From NCBI GenBank assembly GCA_023910675.1, contig JAAVWC010000005.1, positions 62,001 through 126,000 of the forward strand: DNA of 64,000 nt, in the 5' to 3' direction. The notes beneath the pieces are model-generated. The model saw nothing but the letters and a program-made list of their open reading frames with translations, ran no database searches and had not been told where the DNA came from. Made by a program: the position numbers and the translations under genes. The stretch comes from Gemmatimonas sp. (lineage in GTDB: Bacteria; Gemmatimonadota; Gemmatimonadetes; Gemmatimonadales; Gemmatimonadaceae). Every line of letters begins with the position of its first letter. The stretch's first letter is position 1. Positions 51,615 to 59,146 of this stretch are shown here, piece after piece.

Positions 51615-51815
51615 ATGGACGCCCTCTACCATTGGCTGCTCGCACTCCTCCTCGCATACGAGCTCGATGGCGTCGCCCGTAGGGAATGGCGGCGGCTCTA
51701 TGTGTTGCGCGGAACACCGGAGGCGACGGCACGCTCGTGCTTCATGGCGCCGCACCGACCGCTTGCCGCGGCGATCGTGGGTGCCGCCTGTTTGGCGCTG
51801 GGGCGGGTGGCATGA
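51615..51815 (+). CDS. small membrane protein (66 aa)
   Basis: MDALYHWLLALLLAYELDGV provides one membrane helix and PLAAAIVGAACLALGRVA a second, with a basic loop between. It overlaps the VOC gene by 4 bp, supporting translation. No family known. Confidence 0.6.
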   Translation: MDALYHWLLALLLAYELDGVARREWRRLYVLRGTPEATARSCFMAPHRPLAAAIVGAACLALGRVA

Positions 51816-52183
51816 CCAACCCCGTCTTCCACTTCGAAATTCCCGTCACCGATCTCGATCGCGCGGTGCGCTTCTACGAGGTCGTGCTTGGCACCACACT
51901 GGAGAAGCGCACCATCGACGGCTACGAGATGGCCTTCTTCCCGCGGGCCGATGGACTCCCTGGCGCGAGCGGGGCACTGGCCAAGGGCGATGTGTACGTG
52001 CCGTCGAAAACCGGCGCCATGGTGTATTTCGATGTGCCCGATATCGACGCGGCGTTGGAACGGGCACGGCTGATCGGCAGCACGGTGCTCTACGACAAGA
52101 AGGACATCGGCGACGCGGGGTACGTGGCCGAGGTCGAGGATAGCGAGGGGAATCGCCTCGCGCTCAGTCAGCCCCCCGGGTAA
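51812..52183 (+). CDS. VOC-family (glyoxalase-like) protein
   Basis: 123 residues, one vicinal-oxygen-chelate domain: HFEIPVTDLDRAVRFYEVVLG, MAFFPRADG, YFDVPDIDAALERARLIG and VAEVEDSEGNRLALSQPP. First metal ligand would be His7 and the last Glu in EDSEGN. Substrate unknown; many such small proteins are non-enzymatic binders. Confidence 0.87.
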   Translation: MTNPVFHFEIPVTDLDRAVRFYEVVLGTTLEKRTIDGYEMAFFPRADGLPGASGALAKGDVYVPSKTGAMVYFDVPDIDAALERARLIGSTVLYDKKDIGDAGYVAEVEDSEGNRLALSQPPG

Positions 52184-52204
52184 TCCACCTCTCGCGGGCG
52201 CTCC

Positions 52205-52237
52205 TTGACGTGCTGTGTTAACAGTGTTAACTAAAAT
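52205..52237 (+). promoter_or_regulatory. tetR promoter with two GTTAAC operators
   Basis: TTGACG (52205) and TTAACT (52227) form a promoter with a 16-bp spacer. GTGTTAACAG and GTGTTAACTA, overlapping by one base, cover the spacer and -10 region. The same core recurs as a perfect palindrome in front of the downstream TonB receptor, implying autorepression by the TetR protein. Confidence 0.65.
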
Positions 52238-52240
52238 GGC

Positions 52241-52906
52241 ATGAATAACGGAGAGCAGCAGAGCCCTACCCATTCGCGAGCCGATCGCCTCAAAAACCGC
52301 TCTGCAGAGCGGCGCGAGGCGCAGCGTGGGCGGTTGCGCGATTTGCTGCTCGTGGTCGCAGAAGCGCAGTTGCTAAAAAAGGGGTACGAAGCGTTCTCGT
52401 TGCGGGAAGTCGCGGAGGCCACGCAATACACCCCCACCACGATTTACCGTCATTTCCGCGACCGCGATGCCCTGATTGAGGCGGTGCTTCAGAAGTGGTT
52501 CCAGCAGTTTGCCCACGCGCTCGAAAACGCCGACCACCCCGATTTTGCCCCCAACGAGCGAATGATGTCGTTGGGCGATGCGTACCTGCGTTTCGCGCTG
52601 GCGCAACCAGAACGCTACCGCGTGATGTTCCTCGACCGGCCGGACATCGGCGTGATGCCGGACAAGAGCGCCCATCTTCGCGACGACCCGGCATTCGGCG
52701 TCCTCTTTCGCGCCTGCGAGGCGTTGTGCGCGGCCGGTGAAGCCGGCGCACACCCGCCCATGCAGGTGGCCATGATGGTCTGGCTCGGGCTGCACGGCGT
52801 GGCCGCCATGGCCGTTGCATCGAACATCCTCGATCCCCGCGCCGCGCATCAGGTGGGGATGGGGGTCGGTCATGCCCTGCTTCGGGGACTGCGTTCGTCG
52901 GATTGA
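52241..52906 (+). CDS. TetR-family transcriptional repressor
   Basis: 221 residues. Helix-turn-helix at about 30-80: LRDLLLVVAEAQLLKKGYEAFSLREVAEATQYTPTTIYRHFRDRDALIE. The C-terminal domain (FALAQPERYRVMFLDRP, MQVAMMVWLGLHGVAAMAVA) is the TetR_C type common in proteobacterial and gemmatimonad regulators. Probably represses itself and the following receptor gene. Confidence 0.92.
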   Translation: MNNGEQQSPTHSRADRLKNRSAERREAQRGRLRDLLLVVAEAQLLKKGYEAFSLREVAEATQYTPTTIYRHFRDRDALIEAVLQKWFQQFAHALENADHPDFAPNERMMSLGDAYLRFALAQPERYRVMFLDRPDIGVMPDKSAHLRDDPAFGVLFRACEALCAAGEAGAHPPMQVAMMVWLGLHGVAAMAVASNILDPRAAHQVGMGVGHALLRGLRSSD

Positions 52907-52924
52907 CGGGTTTTTTCGTCCAAG

Positions 52925-52953
52925 TGTGTTAACACCTCTCTTTTTTCTATACT
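52925..52953 (+). promoter_or_regulatory. promoter of the TonB receptor with GTGTTAACAC operator
   Basis: TGTGTT (52925) and TATACT (52948) are spaced by 17 bp. The perfect 10-bp palindrome GTGTTAACAC (52926-52935) overlaps the -35 box, so a bound repressor would exclude polymerase. Same core as upstream of tetR. Confidence 0.7.
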
Positions 52954-52970
52954 CTACCACAGGAGCACAC

Positions 52971-55340
52971 ATGTTACTGGTTCGCGATGCGTTGGTGATA
53001 ACGGCCGCGATGGGGCTACTCGCCCATGTCTCCCCGCCCTTGCTCCACGCACAGGGCGCGCGACCGGCAGCGCCGGCGACTGCCGCGTCACAACCCGCCC
53101 GGACGGGCACCATCCAAGGCCGAGTCCTCGACCGCGAGACGCAGCAGCCCGTCTCCGAAGCGCAGGTGCAACTGGTGGGGAGCACGGCTGGTGCGCTCTC
53201 TGACAGCGAGGGGCGATTCACCCTCGCCGGTGCGCCGGTTGGGACACAGGCCATTCGCGTCCTCCGAATTGGGTATCGCCCCACCACGGTGAGTGACTTG
53301 CTCATCAATCCGGGGCGCCCCACGCAGGTGGAGGTGCAACTCGAAACGGCCGCGGCCACGCTGGCGGCCACGCGGGTCGTCGCCGGCAACGCGTCGTTCG
53401 TCGCGCCGCGAAACGCGCCGGCCTCGCGCATCACCATGAGCTACGAAGAAATCCGCCGTGCGCCCGGTGCCATTGGCGATGTCAGCCGCCTCGTGCAGGC
53501 CATGCCCGGCGTGCTGACCGGCAACGACACGCGCAATGACATCATCTCCCGCGGCGGCAGCCCCATGGAGAATCTCTTCCTCGTGGACGGACTCGAAGTG
53601 CCCAACCTGAACCACTTCGCAGGACAGGGGAGCACCGGCGGTCCCATCGGCATGCTCAACAACGAGCTGGTGCGCGACGTGGCCTTCTTCGCCGGCGCGT
53701 TCGGACCGCGCTACGGCAATCGCCTATCGAGCGTACTGGACATCTCGCTCCGCGAGGGAAACCCCGACGGTCGTCGCACCGAATTCGATATGAGCAACGC
53801 CGGGGCGGGTATCGTGACGGAAGGACCACTCGGCTCACGGGCGAACTACCTCCTGTCGGGCCGGCAGAGCTACCTCGATCTCGTCGCGCCCCTTATCGGA
53901 CTCACCGCCGTCCCCTACACCACGAACTTTCAGGCGAAGGTGACGTGGCGGCCTGGCGCGCGCGACGTCGTGAAGCTCGTGGGACTCGGCGGCTTCGATC
54001 GCATCGATTTCAAGAGCACGACCGAGGACGCCGACGATCCGGATCCGCCGGGCACGACGCGCTTTCGCGGTGATCGCTGGACCGGTGGCGCGTCGTGGCA
54101 GCGCCTACTGGGTGCGCGCGGCGTGGGCACGCTCGTCGCGAGTGCGAGCACCAACGCCAACGACGTGCGCGTGCGCGAGGAGTTCTTCGGCGCCACTCCC
54201 GTGTTCGCGAACGATGCGCGCGAGAACGAGTACACGTTGCGATACGATGCGACGTTCAACGTGCCGGGCTTCGCGGATGTGAATGTGGGGGCAAGTGCCA
54301 AGCGCCTGACCATCAACTCCGAGATATCGTCGCCGTTCGGTGTGAACAATCCGTTCTCGGCGTCCCGTGTACGCGTGGACACGCTGGCCGTGGATCGCGC
54401 GGATGGGGTAAACATTGCGGGCGCGTATCTCGAACTCGTGCGCTCCTTCGGTGCCGTCGACGTTGCCGCGAGTGTGCGTGGCGACCGGTTTGCGCAATCG
54501 AACGCCTCGCGCCTTGGTCCTCGCGCGGCGATCACATGGCGCCCTGCGTCCGCCTTCAGCGTCTCCGGCACGTGGGGGCGCTACCACCAGCAGGTCCCCA
54601 TCGTGTACACCGTAAACGTGCCGGCGAACGCCGCACTCTCCCCAATGCAAGCCGATCATAGTGTGCTGGCGGCGCGGTGGACCCCACGCGACAATGTGTT
54701 GTTCAGCGTCGAAGCCTTTGACCGCCAGTATCGCGACTATCCGGTGGCGCGCGACTACGCGCAGCTCTCGCTGGCGAACACCGGCGACCAGATCGGCGTG
54801 CAGGAGCTGCTCTTCCCAATGACGAGCGACGGAACGGGGCGTTCGCGCGGGCTCGAATTCTTTGCGCAACAGAAGTTCACGGGCTCCACGTACGGTCAGG
54901 TGAGCTATACCCGCTCGCAGGTTGAACATCGTGCGCGCGACGGACAGTGGCGTCCGGGCGGCTACGATGCGCCCAACCTGTTCACCGCCATTCTCGGCGC
55001 GAAGCGCGGCACGAAATGGGAGTTCTCCACGCGTGGGAGCTACTCGAGTGGTCGTCCACTGACGCCGTTGAACGCGACCGCGGCATCGGAGCAGAATCGC
55101 CTCGTGTACGACCTCCAGCGCTTCAACGGCAATCGCACGCCGGCGTATGCACGGCTCGATGTGCGCATCGACCGCCGGTTCCTCGTGCGCGGTTCGTGGC
55201 TGTCCACCTACCTCGACCTGCAGAACATCACCAACCGCGACAACCGTTCGGTGCAGCAGTGGAACAGCAAGACCCGTGCTGTGGAGTGGCGCGAGCAGAT
55301 CGCGTTCTTCCCGGTGATCGGGATCAACTGGAAGTTCTGA
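52971..55340 (+). CDS. TonB-dependent receptor with carboxypeptidase-like N-terminal domain
   Basis: 789 residues from ATG 52971 (AGGAGC ribosome site). Signal peptide to LLHAQG, then a CarboxypepD_reg-like domain (GTIQGRVLDRETQQPVSEAQV, LSDSEGRFTLAGAPVG, about 50-125), a plug (RLVQAMPGVLTGNDTRNDI, RGGSPMENLFLVDGLEVPN) and a beta barrel ending in the typical GINWKF. It imports a bulky nutrient; repression by the adjacent TetR suggests an inducible ligand rather than iron. Confidence 0.9.
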   Translation: MLLVRDALVITAAMGLLAHVSPPLLHAQGARPAAPATAASQPARTGTIQGRVLDRETQQPVSEAQVQLVGSTAGALSDSEGRFTLAGAPVGTQAIRVLRIGYRPTTVSDLLINPGRPTQVEVQLETAAATLAATRVVAGNASFVAPRNAPASRITMSYEEIRRAPGAIGDVSRLVQAMPGVLTGNDTRNDIISRGGSPMENLFLVDGLEVPNLNHFAGQGSTGGPIGMLNNELVRDVAFFAGAFGPRYGNRLSSVLDISLREGNPDGRRTEFDMSNAGAGIVTEGPLGSRANYLLSGRQSYLDLVAPLIGLTAVPYTTNFQAKVTWRPGARDVVKLVGLGGFDRIDFKSTTEDADDPDPPGTTRFRGDRWTGGASWQRLLGARGVGTLVASASTNANDVRVREEFFGATPVFANDARENEYTLRYDATFNVPGFADVNVGASAKRLTINSEISSPFGVNNPFSASRVRVDTLAVDRADGVNIAGAYLELVRSFGAVDVAASVRGDRFAQSNASRLGPRAAITWRPASAFSVSGTWGRYHQQVPIVYTVNVPANAALSPMQADHSVLAARWTPRDNVLFSVEAFDRQYRDYPVARDYAQLSLANTGDQIGVQELLFPMTSDGTGRSRGLEFFAQQKFTGSTYGQVSYTRSQVEHRARDGQWRPGGYDAPNLFTAILGAKRGTKWEFSTRGSYSSGRPLTPLNATAASEQNRLVYDLQRFNGNRTPAYARLDVRIDRRFLVRGSWLSTYLDLQNITNRDNRSVQQWNSKTRAVEWREQIAFFPVIGINWKF

Positions 55341-55348
55341 TGTGACGC

Positions 55349-56182
55349 GTGCGTGCGATAACCGTGGTCGGACTCGAGCCCGAGTTCGGCCACGGTAACC
55401 GCTCCGCCCGGGCCTACGCCGGTGCGACGTGGCGACCGTCGTTCGGGGGGATCGGTGGGACATTCCGCTGTAGCCTACATTTGGCGCACGGACTCAATCC
55501 GCTGCTGTTCAGCATGTTGGGGCTGGGGCTCACTACCGGATTGGGAGTGGCGCTGCAGCGCCGGGATCCCGCTCGTTGCCCGCCGAGGGTATTCTGGCGC
55601 GGGGCGCTTTCTGCGTTCGCGCTCACCGCCACCTCTGCGGCCGCTGGGGACGGCCTGCTGCCGATTGTCCTGCTCAGTCGTACGCTACCATCGCTCTCGG
55701 AGGCGGTGTTCGGCTTCGTCAGTTTCTGGGTAGCTGGGCCTTCTTTCTCTCCCTCTGGCTCATCGGGTATACGGCATCGCAGGGTTTCCGGATCTCGTTG
55801 CGCGCCACTCGTGAGCGCGAACGGCTGGAATCGAGCATCCGCGATGCCGATGCGCGATCTGCTGACCCGCTACACCGAGGTGTTGCACTACGCCCTCACC
55901 ACAGGTCGCGCCGCAAGTGTCGCCCCCGGCGACGAGCTTCGCACGCGCATCATCTTCGGTCGCGGCATTGCGACCACGCCGCGCGCACTCCGGACGATCG
56001 AAAGTCGTCTGCCCAACCATGCCTTCGTGCGGGCGAATCGCACAGAAGTTGTCGGGCTCGCCCATGTAGGTGAAGTGCATCCCTGGATTGCCGGCCGGTT
56101 GAAGCTGAAACTGAATGGTGGAGAGGACGTCATTGTCTCCCGCCGGCAAGCGCGGGCGTTTGCGCTCCATCGCCGCTTGTAG
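55349..56182 (+). pseudogene. fused fossil of a LytS-type kinase and LytTR regulator
   Basis: The frame starts with a hydrophobic region (LLFSMLGLGLTTGLGVALQ). Near 55725 it breaks; another frame continues with FLGSWAFFLSLWLIGYTASQ and ISLRATRERERLESSIRDAD, a sensor-kinase membrane segment. The first frame resumes at about 55850 with RDLLTRYTEVLHYALTTGRA and APGDEL, which match the LytS His-kinase domain just after the missing HFLFN motif. Finally HAFVRANRTEVVGLAHVGEV and HPWIAGRLKLKL form a LytTR DNA-binding domain. Kinase core and receiver are gone. Two deletions and frameshifts are needed to explain it. Confidence 0.6.
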
Positions 56183-56199
56183 AGCATCGGGGTCAGGTC

Positions 56200-57091
56200 T
56201 CACCACGCCGGTCCGAACAGCAGGTCGATCTCGACACCGGTGAAGGGAGTGGGCCGGCGACCCGCCGCGATGACCGTCCCGGCCTTGACCTTCAATGGCA
56301 ACAGGAGTTGGGCCGGGATCCGCGCCCATGCTGGCATGCAATAGTAGTTGATCTTCAGCAACGATCCGAGCTGCGCGCCCGCTTGCGGCGCAAAGATGAA
56401 GGCGGAGCGATTGTCGCGTCGATCCATCCCGCTCTTGGTGTACGTGAACAGTCCGGTCCATGAAAGTATTCAGCCGAACGGAATCCCACGTTCGTCGTCA
56501 CGCCCAAGACCATGCCATTGGCTACGCGACTCCGCACAAAATCGCGAAGATATGGCCTCTGGTTGGCCCGCTGGACCTCTGGTCGGCGCGACACCGAGTC
56601 GACCATCACATCGTCCAGCTTCGTGCCAGAGAACAGGGGGACATGGGAAAGTGCCGGAAAGCGCCGGAACATGTACGTGGTCCGCGACGCAGACTCCGAC
56701 GGCACGTTCGTCGTCTCTGTCAAGGTGTCGGCGAGATCGGCGAGTGACGCCGTCACCGCGTTCACGACGCGTTCGGCTTCCGCCGTCAGGGGCGGATAGC
56801 TGACGTCGCGGAGCGAGCGATTGCTCAGGTAGCCCTCGTGCGACTGATTGCGGATCGCCAGCTTGCTGTACTCGGGATCGAACATTGCGAGTAGGCCGTG
56901 TGATCGCCGCTGAGCGTGTTGACCGTTCCAAAGCCAATCGACGAGCGATGGCGCGAGAGATACGGGAAGGCCTACGCGGCCGCTCCCGTATCGTACGTCA
57001 ACGGGAAGACTGCAGACGCTTCCGATGGACTGGTCGCTTTGACCGTGTTTTCGATCAGACCGACCAGCCAGCACATGGGGCAACCGCGCAT
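56200..57091 (-). pseudogene. fossil of an unknown gene with several frameshifts
   Basis: Reading on the minus strand, MRGCPMCWLVGLIENTVKA (from 57091) ends in a stop at 56972; neighbouring frames continue as GFGTVNTLSGDHTAYS, then MFDPEYSKLAIRNQSHEGYL, RTTYMFRRFPALSHVPLFSG and SRVANGMVLGVTTNVGFRS. Near 56455 the frame changes again to LFTYTKSGMDRRDNRSAF and ends FTGVEIDLLFGPAW at 56200. Together this looks like one former protein of roughly 290 residues. Family not recognised. Confidence 0.45.
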
Positions 57092-57173
57092 GAGGACCAA
57101 CGCGCCGGCCACGCCCGTCAAGCGTAGCAACGCGGGCCAGGTGCAGAGTGATGGAAGTGCTGCAAAACATGCC

Positions 57174-57365
57174 TCAGGCCGCCTTATCCACAGGTTCGGG
57201 TTCGCCGTCCTTGAGCCAATAGCCGCTGCCGAGGAGCTGCTCGATGGCGCACACGAGGTCCATGCGCAGGTCTTGCGGCACGCTGGGCGCCGCAGGCTGC
57301 GCGGATTCGGGCTGCTCGTCCAGCGCTTGTGGCTGATTTGCTCGGGATAGCGGGGTGTTCGCCAA
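57174..57365 (-). CDS. uncertain small open frame (63 aa)
   Basis: A frame from a TTG at 57365; product ends LRMDLVCAIEQLLGSGYWLK and DGEPEPVDKAA, which looks protein-like, but there is no ribosome site and no family. It may be another fragment in the island. Confidence 0.25.
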   Translation of the reverse strand: MANTPLSRANQPQALDEQPESAQPAAPSVPQDLRMDLVCAIEQLLGSGYWLKDGEPEPVDKAA

Positions 57366-57997
57366 GAGGGCGTGAGAGGGCAGGAGGGGTCAGGAGCGGT
57401 CAGGGCGGTGCAACATTTCGTGCTACACGATAACTCTGTCAGAGAGCGGGAGGCGGCTGCGCTCTGAGACGCTAGCATCCTATCCGGCTGACGTTCGATT
57501 GGTACCTGATCCGCATTTACCCTTGCCCGCCATACCCGCCAATGCGATCCCGGCAGGCGTGGCGCGGGCACGGATCGGGGCGCTGCTCGCCGTAAAACAT
57601 TCCTAAAAGAGATTGGCAGCGCTCCCGATTCGACGTGCTGACTTGGCCGTAGCCAATTCCGTACTCGCGTGAGGTCTGCGAGAGTCTCGTACCCGCCGAT
57701 TTGTTGCCAGCGGGTCCCTCCGCGGACTCCATGTCTGGCGCGCGCTACCGGGCGGTAAGCTCGAAGACGACTGGTTCCGCGAAGCCTGGTCGATAGTGTA
57801 GAGCAGCTGGAAGCCGCCGGTGGCAAACACGACTTACGTGCACCTCAAAAGCGAGGTTGAACGATGGCGCGACGGGCGGTGGTGACGCGTCGGCTGGAGG
57901 CTGTTCTAACTCAGAGGAGCGTGTGTTGGTGCCGAGGGGCGGTCGAAGTGGCGCAACGAGAATGACGTACCATTCTTCAGCATAGATATCCTTAGCT
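57366..57997. other. no recognisable gene; left flank of the IS element
   Basis: I see no convincing frame on either strand. Just before the insertion, 57910-57999 is open in the frame that would continue into the large gene beyond the element if the insertion were removed. Confidence 0.4.
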
Positions 57998-57999
57998 TA

Positions 58000-59102
58000 C
58001 TCAGAGAACAGTAAGTTAGCGGACACCTGGGAACGTTTTGACGAGGGTGCGCGTATCTACGGTATGACACGACGCGACGGTCGCACCTTGGATCACACGA
58101 CGCTCGAAGAGATGCGGCGGCTCGCGGTCGAACGCATGCGGGCCGGCGAACGGCCGGCGGCGGTGGCCGCGTCGTTTGGATTACAGCGGTCGTGGGCCTA
58201 CAAGATTCAGGCGGCCGTGCGCGGGCGCGGGCGTGGCCTTAAAGTATTGCGCGCGCGGCCGGCGACCGGACGGCCACGCACGTTGACGCCAACGCAGGAA
58301 CGGCAGGTGTTCCGATGGGTGCACGGGAAATCCCCGCTGCAGTACGGCTTCGATTTCGGACTATGGACGCGACGGGTCGTGCAGTCGCTGATCGCGGAGC
58401 GCTTTGGCGTGTCGCTCTCGCTCGCCTCCATCGGGACGCTGCTCGCGCGACTCGACCTGACGGTGCAAAAGCCCTTGCAGCGCGCCTACCAGCGCGATCC
58501 GGTGGCCATCGCGACCTGGCAGCGCGAGCGGTACCCGGCCCTCGTGCAACAGGCGAAGCGCGAGGGCGCCGAGATCGCGTTCTGGGACGAATCCGGCTTT
58601 CGGGCGGACACGGTGCACGGCACGACGTGGAGTGCCCGCGGCGAAACGCCGGTAGTGCGCGTCCCCGGGCAACGCCAGCGCATCAGCGCGGCATCCGCGG
58701 TCACCGTGAAAGGCGCATTTTGGTTTGTCACATACCACGGCGGCCTGACGGGCGCGCTGTTCGTCACGCTGCTGAAGCGATTGATGCGCGGGCGTCGACG
58801 TCCCTTGCATCTCGTCTTGGATGGATTGCCGGCGCACAAGACCAACGCGGTCAAGACCTATGTGGCGTCGACGAACGGGAAGCTGACCTTGCACGTGTTG
58901 CCGGGCTACGCGCCAGAGCTGAATCCGGACGAACTGGTGTGGAGTCATGCAAAGCGCACGGGGACTGCTCGTCGGCCCTTGCAAAAAGGCGAGGCGCTTG
59001 AGGCACGGGTCCACGAACAACTCGCCAGTATGCAGAAGAACAAGGCGCTCATCCGCTCGTTTTTCAGACACCCAAGTGTCTCCTATATTTCTGACTCCTG
59101 AG
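58000..59102 (+). mobile_element. IS630-family insertion sequence, complete
   Basis: The element (1103 bp) is bounded by CTCAG and CTGAG and flanked by TA at 57998-57999 and 59103-59104, the target duplication typical of IS630/Tc1. Imperfect inverted repeats of about 33 bp extend inward: after the outer CTCAG, both ends share a TAG element and then GACAC-TGGG. A single transposase gene fills the element, its stop lying within the right repeat. It looks intact and potentially mobile. Confidence 0.88.
58064..59101 (+). CDS. IS630-family transposase
   Basis: 345 residues. Helix-turn-helix region at the N-terminus (LAVERMRAGERPAAVAASFGLQ), a winged helix segment (RTLTPTQERQVFRWV), and a DDE catalytic domain with FWDESGFR (Asp175), LVLDGLPAHK (Asp253) and LPGYAPELNPDELVW (Glu290). 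All three acidic residues are intact and the length is normal. The stop TGA falls in the right inverted repeat. Confidence 0.93.
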   Translation: MTRRDGRTLDHTTLEEMRRLAVERMRAGERPAAVAASFGLQRSWAYKIQAAVRGRGRGLKVLRARPATGRPRTLTPTQERQVFRWVHGKSPLQYGFDFGLWTRRVVQSLIAERFGVSLSLASIGTLLARLDLTVQKPLQRAYQRDPVAIATWQRERYPALVQQAKREGAEIAFWDESGFRADTVHGTTWSARGETPVVRVPGQRQRISAASAVTVKGAFWFVTYHGGLTGALFVTLLKRLMRGRRRPLHLVLDGLPAHKTNAVKTYVASTNGKLTLHVLPGYAPELNPDELVWSHAKRTGTARRPLQKGEALEARVHEQLASMQKNKALIRSFFRHPSVSYISDS

Positions 59103-59146
59103 TAACGTGGATCGCTGGCAGAAACCTCAAGTGCGGACTGTGGTCG

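Noticed and set aside
54105..55463. 452-codon minus-strand frame opposite the second TonB receptor
   Set aside because: No family features; the plus-strand receptor explains the coding signal.
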